From a virus, in IMG/VR virus record IMGVR_UViG_3300037258_001214, positions 30,376 through 94,375 of that record: DNA of 64,000 bases, one strand, 5' to 3'. Shown one piece after another: positions 38,148 through 47,015 of this stretch. Position numbers and translations under genes: made by a program. The notes beneath the pieces are model-generated. The model was not told the origin of the DNA. It did not search any database and worked only from the letters and a program-made list of their open reading frames with translations. The first letter of the stretch is position 1. The number at the start of each line of letters is the position of its first letter.

Positions 38148-38626
38148 GCACCCTGGCCGCGCTCCACACGCCGACCGATCTCGTGGCCGCCGAGTGGATC
38201 CGCACGATCCCGGGCCTTGTCGCTGACGGGGTGGCGACCCAGCTTCCCGCCGACGAGAAGACATGGGCCGCGAACGGGTTCGTGGTCGTGCCGACGCAGG
38301 TCGGCGGCACCCCGCACAGGAACATCCCGATCCGCCGTCCCGTCTGCCAGGTCGAGACGTGGGGCACCGTACCGGGATCCGACAAGCTCCCGTGGGGCAT
38401 CGCCAACCAGCTGATGGAGCAGATCCGGGCGGGGACCTACGACCGGACGACGTTCGGTCGGCTCCTCACCATCACCGCCGGCGGTGTCACCTACCCGCCC
38501 GCCCGCGTGCTGTCGGCCACGATGATGACCGAGCCGCGCCGCATCTGGTCCGACTCGGGGGACTACGCCGGGTTCCAGGCTGACCTGATGCTCCACTGGG
38601 TCGCCGCGGGCGAGACGGTGCCCTGA
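38144..38626 (+). CDS. Tail terminator-like protein
   Basis: A 160-residue protein: 'AAEWIRTIPGLVADGVATQLPADEKTW', 'NIPIRRPVCQVETWGTVPGSDKLPWG.ANQLMEQI' and 'DYAGFQADLMLHWVA' (parts). The layout fits tail terminators (gpU-like) located between gp10 and the major tail protein. GTG start overlaps upstream; shares its last base with the next ATG. Confidence 0.7.
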   Translation: MSTLAALHTPTDLVAAEWIRTIPGLVADGVATQLPADEKTWAANGFVVVPTQVGGTPHRNIPIRRPVCQVETWGTVPGSDKLPWGIANQLMEQIRAGTYDRTTFGRLLTITAGGVTYPPARVLSATMMTEPRRIWSDSGDYAGFQADLMLHWVAAGETVP

Positions 38627-39282
38627 TGGCGGCCGCCCCGAAGCGGGTCACCAAGACCACCGTCACCACGCCGGTCAAGGGCGGCGGGACGAAGCGGGTC
38701 TCCACGACCACCACCCGGCAGGGCGGGAACGTCACCACCACCAAGACGACCACCGTCTCAGGGCCCAAGAAGGCGACGAAGCCGAAGAAGGCCGCCCCGG
38801 CGAAGAAGACGGCCAGCAAGAAGGCCTCCAAGCCGGCCAAGCTCGCCCGTCCGCAGCTGACCGGGGAGTGGATCTGCGGGCCGAACGAGAAATACGCGCT
38901 GTGCGGCGCGGTGGCCGTCGCCAACACCCTCCTGGCCGCTACCGGGGTGCGGGCGTCCAGCGGGGACATCGAGCGGCTGTACCGGGCCGCGGGCGGCCGC
39001 GGGGATTCCGGGGTGCCGGTGCCGGAGCTGCTCGCCGCGGCGTCGGTCACGGGGCTGGCCGGGTGCCGCCTGGCCGTCTTCGGCCTGTGCGGCGCGGACG
39101 ACGAGGCCGCGCGGCTGCTGCTGCTCACCCTGGCCGGCCTGGGAGACCTGCACGCCGCCGCGGTCGCGGGCGGGGACCTGATCACCTGGGGCGAGGCGGT
39201 CCCGCTGGCCAGCCTGCCCGTCACCGTCGAGTGTGCCTGGTCGATGACCTGGCACGGAGAAGAGGCAGACGCACATGGCTGA
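38626..39282 (+). CDS. Protein with Lys/Thr-rich tail and Cys-peptidase-like C-terminal domain
   Basis: A 218-residue protein. Residues 1-75 are extremely Lys/Thr/Ala-rich and disordered ('KRVTKTTVTTPVKGGGTKRV'). Residues 80-215 form a compact domain starting 'ICGPNEKYALCGAVAVANTLLAATG', which resembles the active-site region of C39/papain-like peptidases (Cys at the start of a long helix). A 'WSMTWHGEE' segment near the end may hold a His. Possible tail-associated protease or cleavage factor; the catalytic assignment is speculative. Confidence 0.55.
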   Translation: MAAAPKRVTKTTVTTPVKGGGTKRVSTTTTRQGGNVTTTKTTTVSGPKKATKPKKAAPAKKTASKKASKPAKLARPQLTGEWICGPNEKYALCGAVAVANTLLAATGVRASSGDIERLYRAAGGRGDSGVPVPELLAAASVTGLAGCRLAVFGLCGADDEAARLLLLTLAGLGDLHAAAVAGGDLITWGEAVPLASLPVTVECAWSMTWHGEEADAHG

Positions 39283-39511
39283 CAAGACGGCCGAGCCGAA
39301 GCGCTGGGTCCTGATCAAGATGCTTCACGCCGCGGTCGAGCGCACCGCGGCGGAGATCGAAGAGCTGCAGGCCCACGGCCTGTTCGTCCGCGACGCCTCC
39401 GGCCCGGACGACACGCACCCGGAGCCGTCTCCGCCCGCTGTCCCGCCGCCCGCGGGCACCGCGACTTCCCCGCCGCCCGGCGGGAATCCCAGTGACAAGG
39501 AGAAGCCCTAG
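39275..39511 (+). CDS. Small protein with helical N-terminus and Pro-rich tail
   Basis: A 78-residue protein: 'RWVLIKMLHAAVERTAAEIEELQAHGLFV' followed by a Pro/Ser-rich tail. The 8-nt overlap with the upstream gene and tight downstream packing support it. Function unknown. Confidence 0.55.
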   Translation: MADKTAEPKRWVLIKMLHAAVERTAAEIEELQAHGLFVRDASGPDDTHPEPSPPAVPPPAGTATSPPPGGNPSDKEKP

Positions 39512-39868
39512 ATGTCAAACCAGATCCTCACCCCGGTCCTGGACGTCGCCGACGGCGCGGGACTCAACATCACCGCGCTGCTGACCACGCCGACCGCCGT
39601 GACCTTGCAGTTCGCGAACACCGGCCGGGAGCGCCTCATCGTGGTCCCCGGCGCCTCGGCCGAGACCGTGACCGTGGATGTCGGGACGCTGGTCCTCGGC
39701 CAGTCCGTCGCCAACTTCTCCTCGGTGACCCTGACCTCCGCCGACTACTACCAGTTCGGGCCGTATCACACCATCCTCGACCAGCCCGGCGGGAACCTGA
39801 TCCAGGTCACCCTGTCGACCATCACCTCGATCGAGGTGGCGCTGCTCCAGGGCGTCGGCGTCTACTAG
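39512..39868 (+). CDS. Hypothetical virion protein
   Basis: A 118-residue all-beta protein: 'VTLQFANTGRERLIVVPGASAETVTVDVGTLVLGQ' and 'YYQFGPYHTILDQPGGNLIQVTL' (parts), like small phage decoration proteins. ATG 39512 directly follows the previous stop. Lies just before leader G. Confidence 0.6.
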   Translation: MSNQILTPVLDVADGAGLNITALLTTPTAVTLQFANTGRERLIVVPGASAETVTVDVGTLVLGQSVANFSSVTLTSADYYQFGPYHTILDQPGGNLIQVTLSTITSIEVALLQGVGVY

Positions 39869-39896
39869 GCCCCGCCTCCCCCTCGTCTCCGGTACG

Positions 39897-39933
39897 GCGC
39901 CGTAACGGCGCGCCAGCCAGATCCCGCAACGGG
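39897..39933 (+). promoter_or_regulatory. Tandem-hairpin leader, site G (before major tail protein)
   Basis: GCGCCG-TAA-CGGCGC (39897-39911, perfect 6-bp stem), 11 nt, CCCG-CAA-CGGG (39923-39933), 39 nt before the major tail protein ATG. One of the clearest copies. Confidence 0.75.
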
Positions 39934-39972
39934 TGACCCGTAACCAAGCCACACCCCTTTGCGGGAGCATCC

Positions 39973-40557
39973 ATGATCCAGCCTTTCAACGTGTGCCAAG
40001 GGCCGGCCACCGTCTACTGGAGCCTGTTCGGCGCCACCGAGCCCGCGGGCTCGGCGATCACTGCCCCTCCGAACCCGGCGATCTGGACTGACGTCGGCGG
40101 TATCGCCGACGGGACATCGGTCCTGCTGGAAATCGACCTCACCTACACCGACCAGGGCGTCGCGCAGCTCGTCGACCCGATCGGGGCGCGGCTCACCAAG
40201 CGGGTGATCCAGCTGACCGCCGCGCTGGAGGAGGCCACGCTCCAGAACATCAACCTGGCGCAGAACCAGCTGACCACGATCTCGCCGCAGTCAGGTTTCA
40301 CCCAGCTGTCGCCGGTGACCGCCTCGAGCGCGACCCAGCCCACCTATACGGCGCTGATCATCGACGGGTGGGCGCCGACCACGGGCCTGGTCGAGCCTTC
40401 CGCCCGCCGCCGGATCATCCTCCGCAAGGCGCTGTCTTCCTCGAAGGTCGACCTGGAGTACGAGAAGACCAAGCCGAACGTCCTGAACACCACGTGGACG
40501 GGCTACTGGGTCAGCGGCACGGTCCCCCCGTACGACATCTACGATCAGACGGCCTGA
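39973..40557 (+). CDS. Major tail protein
   Basis: A 194-residue beta-rich protein: 'GPATVYWSLFGATEPAGSAI', 'WTDVGGIADGTSVLLEIDLTYTDQ', 'VDPIGARLTKRVIQLTAALEEATLQN' and 'RRIILRKALSSSKVDLEYEK'. This matches tail-tube proteins, with the 'W.dvG....gv.l......D...g' pattern. It is preceded by a strong leader, as expected for an abundant protein, and followed by tail-assembly chaperones. Confidence 0.8.
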   Translation: MIQPFNVCQGPATVYWSLFGATEPAGSAITAPPNPAIWTDVGGIADGTSVLLEIDLTYTDQGVAQLVDPIGARLTKRVIQLTAALEEATLQNINLAQNQLTTISPQSGFTQLSPVTASSATQPTYTALIIDGWAPTTGLVEPSARRRIILRKALSSSKVDLEYEKTKPNVLNTTWTGYWVSGTVPPYDIYDQTA

Positions 40558-40562
40558 CGACC

Positions 40563-40919
40563 ATGACAGCGACAGCAGCCCGCAAGGCCAGGCCCGAAGA
40601 CGACGCCCCGCAGATCGTCTCCCTCCGCTCGGTCCCGGACCGGCAGGAGGAGCGCGTCGTCCTGTTCGAGATCAATGACCGGCAGTACTCGATCCCGACC
40701 AAGGTGGCGACGAACAAGGCGCTCCGGTACCTGCACATCGGCCGGACGCAGGGCCAGGAAGCGCAGATCGACTTCATGCTCGGCGTCCTGCTCGGCGAGG
40801 AAGGCTACGAGGCGCTGATGGGCTTCGACGACCTCACCGAGGACAACCTCATGGACGTCGTCAAGGCCTGCCAGAAGGTCATGACCGGGGCCGTAGAGGT
40901 CCCAAAAGGCAAGCACTAG
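40563..40919 (+). CDS. Tail assembly chaperone, short form (gpG-like)
   Basis: A 118-residue acidic protein: 'QIVSLRSVPDRQEERVVLFEINDRQYSIP' and 'LGEEGYEALMGFDDLTEDNLMDVVKACQKVMTGAVEVPKGKH'. Position between the major tail and tape measure genes and the frameshift signal near its end identify it as the shorter tail-assembly chaperone. Confidence 0.85.
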   Translation: MTATAARKARPEDDAPQIVSLRSVPDRQEERVVLFEINDRQYSIPTKVATNKALRYLHIGRTQGQEAQIDFMLGVLLGEEGYEALMGFDDLTEDNLMDVVKACQKVMTGAVEVPKGKH

Positions 40920-41278
40920 AACGCCTCAAGCAGGTCACGTGGGTGCTCGGATACCTGGACGACATCGCCTCTGACCTGTCCGTTTTCCACCGGATCACCG
41001 ATGCGGGAGAGATGGAGGCGCCCGTGTTCTTCATGCTGGCCCGGCGCCTCCCCGCCTACCAGGGGGTGCTCGCGGCGCGGCTGGCGGCCGAGGGCAACGG
41101 CAAGGGCGGCGGCGGGCGCGCTCCCGCCTCGTACGAGCGCGGCAGCGGCCGGGAGAACCGCGCCGCCACCGCCGCCGCGGCGCCGCCGCTGACGGCGGGG
41201 ATGGCGGCCGGGCTGAACATGCAGCTCGGCGGCCAGTGGATCCGGCACACGGTCCTGCCTCCGGCCGGGGGCGGTTAG
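40563..41278 (+). CDS. Tail assembly chaperone, frameshifted long form (gpGT-like)
   Basis: A -1 shift at CCCAAAA (40901-40907) joins the short chaperone to the -1 frame ('RQALERLKQVTWVLGYLDDIASDLSVFHRI'), ending at 41278, about 238 residues in all. The extension has an Ala/Gly-rich tail. The downstream frame has no good independent start or SD. In lambda-like phages the two products are made in a fixed ratio and load the tape measure protein; this is inferred here by analogy. Confidence 0.85.
40901..40907 (+). other. Programmed -1 frameshift site CCCAAAA
   Basis: In the zero frame the heptamer reads C CCA AAA, which fits X XXY YYZ exactly, 10 nt before the zero-frame stop TAG (40917-40919). 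The -1 frame is open to 41278. Confidence 0.85.
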
Positions 41279-41280
41279 CG

Positions 41281-44200
41281 ATGGCGTCAGGTTTCCGCAT
41301 CGCCAGCGCGTTTGTCAGCGTCGATGCCGATACAGGCGACCTGCGCGCCCAGGTGGAGCAGGCGCTGCAGGAGTCCGGCGGGAGCATCACCGTCCCCGTC
41401 CGGGCCGACACCGAAGGCCTGAAGACCGCGCTCGACGCCGACCTGGCCGGCGACGGGGCATCGGTCGACGTCACCGCCGAGCCGGACACGCGGAGCTTCG
41501 ACGAGAAGCTCCGGGATGGCATCGAGGCGTCCGGCGGTCACCAGGTCCTCGTCGAGGCCGAGCCGGACACCTCCGGCTTCCGGGACAAGCTCGACTCGGA
41601 CCTCGCCGGGGAGACCGCAGGCGAGCAGGTCACCGTCCCCGCCGAGCCCGACGGCACCGGATTCGGGGAGAAGCTCCGGGCCGTAGCCGACGCGAACCAG
41701 GCCGAAGCCGACGTGAAAGTCAACCTCGACGACAGGGGCTCCGGCGGCGGGAGCGTCTTCGACAGCCTCCGCGACGACGCGGCGGCCGCGGGCTCGGACT
41801 CCGGGGGGATCTTCGGCAACCGGTTCGTGCAGACGCTGGTCGGCGGCAAGAAGACCGCGATCGTCACGGGCGTATCCGCGCTGCTGGCCACCCTCCCGGC
41901 CCTCGGCGGCATCGGCGGGGTCGCCATGGGCGCGGCCATGATCGGGGGGCTCACCGCGAAGCTGGCGTCGGCCAGCCCGCAGCTGCAGGCCGCGTTCCAG
42001 GGGGTGTTCGGCGGGAAGAACGCGGCAGGCAAGCAGGTCACCGGGTCGCTGACGACGACGCTGGAAGAAGCGTTCAAGCCGATGATCCCGGCTATCACCG
42101 GAGTCCTGAAGCAGGTCTCCGCGCTGGCCAAGTCGGTGGTCCCGGAGCTGACCGGGATCTTCAAGACGATCGGCCCGCAGCTCAGCTCCGTGTTCCAGGG
42201 CGTCGCCGGGGTCGTGAAAGGGTTCCTCGGCGTCATGTCGGCGGCCGCCCCCGCGTTCGGGCCGTTCGTCAGCGCGATCACCGGCCTGGTCCGGGGCATC
42301 CTGCCGGGCCTGGCCTCCATCATCAAGGCGACCGTCCCCGCGATGACGCAGTTCAGCGGGATCATCGGCAAGCTGGGGTCCTCACTCGGCGGGATGTTCT
42401 CCGCGATGGCGCCCGCGGTGGCCGCGAGCATGAAGGTGTTCGGCGCGCTGATGGGGGTCATCGGCGGCCTGCTGCCGGTGATCGGGAAGCTGGCCGGGTC
42501 GCTGGCCCAGGCCCTGGCCCCGGTCCTGGTGGCGGTCGCCGGGGCGCTCAAGGCCCTGGAGCCGGGGTTCACGGTAATCGCCAAGGTCATCGCCTCGTTC
42601 GCCGGCGCGGTCCTGACGTCCCTGTCGGGCGGCCTGCAGGCCATCGCGAAGCTGATCGGGTCCCTCGCCCCGGTCGTCGCCAAGCTCGCCACGGCGTTCA
42701 GCCAGGCCTTCCAGGTGATGGAGAACCGCGGCGTCTTCAACGACATCGAGGACGCGCTCGAGGAACTGGTCCCCCCGCTGTCCAAGTTCATCAGCGCCAT
42801 CGTGGCCGGGCTGGTGCCGATCCTGCCGCCGCTGATCTCCTTCATCGGCCAGCTGGCGTCCATCCTGCAGGGCGTCCTGGTCGCCGCGGTCACCGCGCTG
42901 CTCCCGCCGCTGACCCAGATCATGCAGGCCCTGATCCGGCTCCTGGACAGCGCCGTCGTCCCGCTGCTGCCGATGCTGGCCGGCCTCGCCCAGCAGCTCG
43001 CCACGCTCGCGGAGAAGGCGATCCTGCCTCTGCTCCCCGTCGTCGGCCAGGTCGTCACGATGCTGATCACCTTCCTGGCCAAGGCCCTGGTGCCGCTGCT
43101 GCCCGCCATCATCCAGCTCCAGGCCGCCTTCCTCCCGGTCCTGGCCGCCCTGACGCCGCTGCTGGTGCCGCTCGCGGACCTGGCCGCCCTGCTGATCCGG
43201 CTCGCGCTGGACGCCCTCACCCCGGTCATCCGGGTGATAACCGACGTCGTGACGTGGCTGGCGAAGTTCGAGACGGGACTGTCCGGCCTGGCCGGGATCG
43301 CGGGCAAGATCGCCGCCCCGTTCGTGGCGGGCTTCAACCTGATCAAGAACACGATCATGTCCGTGTTCGACCCGTGGTGGCAGTCGCACGGCCAGGAGAT
43401 CATGCAGGTCTGGAAGGCCGCCTGGGACGCCATCAAGGCCGTGTTCGGCGCGGTCTGGGACTACCTCGTCACGATCACCAAGGTCGAGTGGCAGCTGGTC
43501 ATGGACGTCCTGAAGCCGGGCATGGACCTGCTGACCGTCATCTTCAAGACCGCCTGGGACGCCATCGAGACTGTTTTCAAGACCGCCTGGGACCTCATCA
43601 CCACGGCCACCAAGATCGCCATCTCGGGCATCGAGTCGGTACTCAAGATCGCCTGGGACGTCATTACCGGGATCTTCACCGTCGCCCTCGACCTGGTAAC
43701 CGGCCACTGGTCCAAGGCGTGGACCGACCTGAAGTCGATGCTCACGCAGATCTGGAACGCGATAAAGAGCTACTTCCAGCAGGTGTGGAACGACATCTAC
43801 GACCTGGTTGTCCAGGTCGTGAACAACCTCAAGAGCTTCTTCGCCACCGCGTGGGGCGATATCAAGTCCGGGGTCTCCACGGCTTTCAATGACGTGCGCA
43901 CCACCATCAGCAACATCTGGAACGGGATCGTCAGCGACATTGAGGGGTTCGTCAACCACATCAAGTCGCTCGTCGGCGATATCGTCGGCGCCCCCGGCAA
44001 GGTCGTCAGCAGCGCCCTCGGTGCCATCGGCATCCACCTGGCCAGCGGCGGGGTGATCCCCGGCTACTCACCCGGCGTCGACTCGGTCCCGGCCGAGCTG
44101 AGCCCCGGCGAGGGCGTCCTGGTGCCGGAGGCGGTCCGGGCGCTCGGCGGGGCCACCGGGATCGCCGCGATGAACAGCTTCTTCAGCTCGGGGCGCACAG

Positions 44201-44367
44201 GCGGCGGCGCCGCGGCCTTCTCCGCTGCCGCGCCTGCCGCGCCCGCGGCAGCAGGGGGCCACGGAGGCCTCACCCAGAACGTCAACTTCTACGGCACCCA
44301 GTACCCGACGCCTGAGATGAAGCAGGCGATCCTGATGGACCTCGCCGCCGCGGTGGGGGTGAGCTGA
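41281..44367 (+). CDS. Tape measure protein
   Basis: A 1028-residue protein, the largest in the window. It starts 'SGFRIASAFVSVDADTGDLRAQVEQAL', then has acidic repeats ('VDVTAEPDTRSFDEKLR'). Several hydrophobic and amphipathic segments (about 190-480) follow, with repeating 'FKTAWDAIETVFKTAWDLITTATKIA' tryptophan units (about 740-870) and a C-terminal 'ASGGVIPGYSPGVDSVPAELSPGEGVLVPEAV' motif typical of tape measures. It sets tail length and helps DNA entry. Length predicts a tail of roughly 150 nm (rule of thumb). Confidence 0.92.
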   Translation: MASGFRIASAFVSVDADTGDLRAQVEQALQESGGSITVPVRADTEGLKTALDADLAGDGASVDVTAEPDTRSFDEKLRDGIEASGGHQVLVEAEPDTSGFRDKLDSDLAGETAGEQVTVPAEPDGTGFGEKLRAVADANQAEADVKVNLDDRGSGGGSVFDSLRDDAAAAGSDSGGIFGNRFVQTLVGGKKTAIVTGVSALLATLPALGGIGGVAMGAAMIGGLTAKLASASPQLQAAFQGVFGGKNAAGKQVTGSLTTTLEEAFKPMIPAITGVLKQVSALAKSVVPELTGIFKTIGPQLSSVFQGVAGVVKGFLGVMSAAAPAFGPFVSAITGLVRGILPGLASIIKATVPAMTQFSGIIGKLGSSLGGMFSAMAPAVAASMKVFGALMGVIGGLLPVIGKLAGSLAQALAPVLVAVAGALKALEPGFTVIAKVIASFAGAVLTSLSGGLQAIAKLIGSLAPVVAKLATAFSQAFQVMENRGVFNDIEDALEELVPPLSKFISAIVAGLVPILPPLISFIGQLASILQGVLVAAVTALLPPLTQIMQALIRLLDSAVVPLLPMLAGLAQQLATLAEKAILPLLPVVGQVVTMLITFLAKALVPLLPAIIQLQAAFLPVLAALTPLLVPLADLAALLIRLALDALTPVIRVITDVVTWLAKFETGLSGLAGIAGKIAAPFVAGFNLIKNTIMSVFDPWWQSHGQEIMQVWKAAWDAIKAVFGAVWDYLVTITKVEWQLVMDVLKPGMDLLTVIFKTAWDAIETVFKTAWDLITTATKIAISGIESVLKIAWDVITGIFTVALDLVTGHWSKAWTDLKSMLTQIWNAIKSYFQQVWNDIYDLVVQVVNNLKSFFATAWGDIKSGVSTAFNDVRTTISNIWNGIVSDIEGFVNHIKSLVGDIVGAPGKVVSSALGAIGIHLASGGVIPGYSPGVDSVPAELSPGEGVLVPEAVRALGGATGIAAMNSFFSSGRTGGGAAAFSAAAPAAPAAAGGHGGLTQNVNFYGTQYPTPEMKQAILMDLAAAVGVS

Positions 44368-45623
44368 TGCTGTCACCTCCGAGCCCGGCGCAGGCCGGCC
44401 AGCCGTATTACCTGCACTTCTCGTTCACCGACTTCCAGTCCGGCTCGCCCGTCGACCCCGCCAGCCTGACCCTCGACATCACCTACGGGACCGAGGCCGG
44501 CATCAGCGGCGACGTGGCGGGCACGTTCACCTACGGCAGCGCGTCGGCCGAGGCCAGCAACACGATCTGGCGGACCGGCACCGGTGCCTACACCTTCCGC
44601 TGGGATGTGCCGCTCTCCGGGCTGCTGCCGGGCGTCTACGTGGCCACGTGGGCCAGCGTCTACGGCAGCAATAACGACCTGTTCGAGGCGATCGAGAACT
44701 TCCCGATTGTCTCCGGCGCCCCGTTCATGCCGGTGCCCTCGGGTGACACCGGGTACTGGACCGGGACGATCAGCTACCAGCCGCCGTGGGCTTCGTCGCC
44801 GTTCGTGATCCCGCTCGGGTCCGTTGATGACAACGGCGTCGCGTGGATGATCAAGAACCTCACCGGGTGGGACGGCCCGCCCACGGTCGGCCAGGTCATC
44901 CAGCGGTCCGCCGACCACGGCGGCTGGCCGTCCGCCCAGTACTACGGGCCCAGGCTCCTCACCTTGACCGTGCTGGCCAGCGCACCGGACCAGGCGTCGA
45001 GGGACGTGGCCAAGCAGCAGCTGGTGCAGGCCTGTCCCGTCTCCGACCTGGCCACGTTCACCTACAACGAGCCGGTGCCGAAGGTCGCCTACGTCCGGCA
45101 GAACGGCTCCGCGAACATCGGCATGACGTTCCCGACCTTGTGCGACGCCGAGTTCACGATCCCGTTGATCTGCCCCGACCCGAGGAAGTACGCGACCACG
45201 CCGGGCCTGCAGACAGCCACGCTCCCGGCCCCGGTGATCAACCCGCTGACCCTTCCGGTGACGCTGCCGACCGGGTTCCCGGGCAGCACGCCGCCGCTGG
45301 CCAGCGCCGTCACCTGCGTCAACGCGGGCACCTTCGAGACGCGCCCGGTGATCACCGTCAGCGGGCCGATCATCAGCCCGAGCATCGTGAACGCGGAGAC
45401 GGGGCAGGCGATCACGTTCACCGGCCTGTCAATGGCCGCCACCGACCAGCTGATCATCAGCACCGACGCACGGCAGGCCTTCCTCGACGGCGTGTTCCAG
45501 GCCGCCGATGTCACCTCGGCGTGGTGGGTCCTGGAGCCGGGCGCGACGCAGGTCTACCTGACCGGCGAGAACTTCAGCGGCGGAGCCGTGCTGGTCGTCT
45601 CCTGGAGCTCGGCGTGGGCCTAG
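44367..45623 (+). CDS. Distal tail protein
   Basis: A 418-residue protein. The N-terminal domain is Ig-like ('QPYYLHFSFTDFQSGSPVDPASLTL'), and the rest has the distal tail pattern: 'GPPTVGQVIQRSADHGGWPSAQYYGPRLLTLTVLAS' (parts), 'FTYNEP' and 'CDAEFTIPLICPDPRKYAT'. The location after the tape measure agrees. It would form the baseplate hub ring. ATG shares its first base with the tape measure stop. Confidence 0.82.
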   Translation: MLSPPSPAQAGQPYYLHFSFTDFQSGSPVDPASLTLDITYGTEAGISGDVAGTFTYGSASAEASNTIWRTGTGAYTFRWDVPLSGLLPGVYVATWASVYGSNNDLFEAIENFPIVSGAPFMPVPSGDTGYWTGTISYQPPWASSPFVIPLGSVDDNGVAWMIKNLTGWDGPPTVGQVIQRSADHGGWPSAQYYGPRLLTLTVLASAPDQASRDVAKQQLVQACPVSDLATFTYNEPVPKVAYVRQNGSANIGMTFPTLCDAEFTIPLICPDPRKYATTPGLQTATLPAPVINPLTLPVTLPTGFPGSTPPLASAVTCVNAGTFETRPVITVSGPIISPSIVNAETGQAITFTGLSMAATDQLIISTDARQAFLDGVFQAADVTSAWWVLEPGATQVYLTGENFSGGAVLVVSWSSAWA

Positions 45624-45940
45624 AAACGATAAAGCCCGGGGCGCTCGGCCGCCTCCGGTGGGCTATCCGGACGCGCCGCAAGCCGGCCTCGTTCGCAGGG
45701 CTGCTGCGGCTGTGGTGGGCGGACTTCATCCTTCACCCGTTCTTCGAGTGCGACGAGCGCTGCCAGGACTGCGGGCGCGCTTACGTGCTCTGGCACGCCC
45801 CGGGTGAGCTGTACGCCGAGGTGCACGGATCGGGCTTCGGGCTGCTGTGCCCGCGGTGCTTCGACCGGCAGGCCGAGGCGAAGGGCATCACGATCAGCTT
45901 CGAGGCGCGCGTGATGCGCAGGGAGGAAACTCATGGCTAG
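45614..45940 (+). CDS. Small zinc-binding protein in tail operon
   Basis: A 108-residue protein: 'ERCQDCGRAYVLWHAP' and 'LLCPRCFDRQAEAKG' give two CxxC pairs with about 30 residues between, a zinc ribbon. The N-terminus is basic. GTG start overlaps the previous gene by 10 nt. Such a protein between tail genes is unusual; function unknown. Confidence 0.6.
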   Translation: MGLETIKPGALGRLRWAIRTRRKPASFAGLLRLWWADFILHPFFECDERCQDCGRAYVLWHAPGELYAEVHGSGFGLLCPRCFDRQAEAKGITISFEARVMRREETHG

Positions 45941-47015
45941 CTCTGTGAGCTGCGGCGTGGCCGCTTGGATGGATGGCCCGAGCCTGGACGCGAACAACCC
46001 GTTCCGCCAGTTCGACGTCGGGACCAGAGTCCTCAACGTCGGCACCGCCTCGGCGGTCGCGGTCCCCGGCGGCGTGTTCCCCGGCCTCGGCGCGATGGGG
46101 GTCTCGGCGGGCTCAGGCCTTTCGGTGCAGGTGGCGGCCGGGTACTGCTGCGTCCCTTCACCCACGGCGAACAACGGCGGCTACATCTTCGGCACGCTCA
46201 CCGCGGCGACCCTGACCCTGGCCGCGGCTGATCCGACCAACCCGCGGACCGACCTGATCGTGGCCATCGTCTCCGACACCGGGAACAGCGCGAGCTTCTG
46301 CGCCGTCCAGGTGGTCACCGGCACCCCGGCCACGCCGCCGACCACGCCGTCGCTGCCGTCCGCGGCGATCCCGCTGGCCACCGTCTCCGTCCCTGCTGCT
46401 GCCGTGGCCCTGGCCTCCGGCGCGATCTCCGACCAGCGGTCCTATGTCTGCGCTCCCGGCGGGATCCTGCCGATCGCGAACGCCGCGGCCGCACCCGCCG
46501 TGCCGTCCTCGCAGATCATGTACGACGTGTCCCGGAACCTGCTGGTGCAGGGCACCGGGACAGCGGGGACGGTGAGCCTGCTCGGCACCGGAGGATGGGC
46601 TCCGGCGCTGGCCTACGCGTCCTCACCGGTCTCCGACTCCTCAAGCAAGGGCAGCGTGACCCAGGTCGCGTCGGTGAGCGTGACCACCGACGGGGCGACG
46701 GACATCGAGATCTACTACAAGTGGCCCGGGTTCTACGTCTCCGCGTCGCCGCCGCTGATGGTCGCGCTGAGCGTCGCTATCGACGGGACGGTCCTGGATC
46801 AGACCCCGGTCCTCGTCCAGTCCTCCAGCTCGGGAGCGCCCGGCAACGGCGGAAGCGCGCGGTACTACACCAGCAGCGGGCAGGGGACCACGCCGACGGC
46901 GGGGACGCATACGATCACGTTCCGGTTCCAGTCGGCCAGCGCGAGCCTGACGACCACGATGCAGTGCGCGGCCGCGGCGCTGGCGATCCTGCGGGTCGCG
47001 CCGGCGGTGGTGTAG
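45933..47015 (+). CDS. Tail fibre / receptor-binding-type protein
   Basis: A 360-residue Ala/Ser/Thr/Val-rich beta protein: 'VSAGSGLSVQVAAGYCCVP', 'PRTDLIVAIVSDTGNSASFCAVQVVTG', 'SDQRSYVCAPGGILP', then a C-terminal lectin-like domain ('DIEIYYKWPGFYVSAS...PTAGTHTITFRFQS'). It is homologous in layout to the next gene. Likely a baseplate or host-recognition protein. Confidence 0.7.
   Translation: MASSVSCGVAAWMDGPSLDANNPFRQFDVGTRVLNVGTASAVAVPGGVFPGLGAMGVSAGSGLSVQVAAGYCCVPSPTANNGGYIFGTLTAATLTLAAADPTNPRTDLIVAIVSDTGNSASFCAVQVVTGTPATPPTTPSLPSAAIPLATVSVPAAAVALASGAISDQRSYVCAPGGILPIANAAAAPAVPSSQIMYDVSRNLLVQGTGTAGTVSLLGTGGWAPALAYASSPVSDSSSKGSVTQVASVSVTTDGATDIEIYYKWPGFYVSASPPLMVALSVAIDGTVLDQTPVLVQSSSSGAPGNGGSARYYTSSGQGTTPTAGTHTITFRFQSASASLTTTMQCAAAALAILRVAPAVV

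Noticed and set aside
42382-44037. 551-codon minus-strand frame within the tape measure gene
   Set aside because: Asp/Gln/Arg/His-rich antisense artefact; the tape measure frame is complete and typical.
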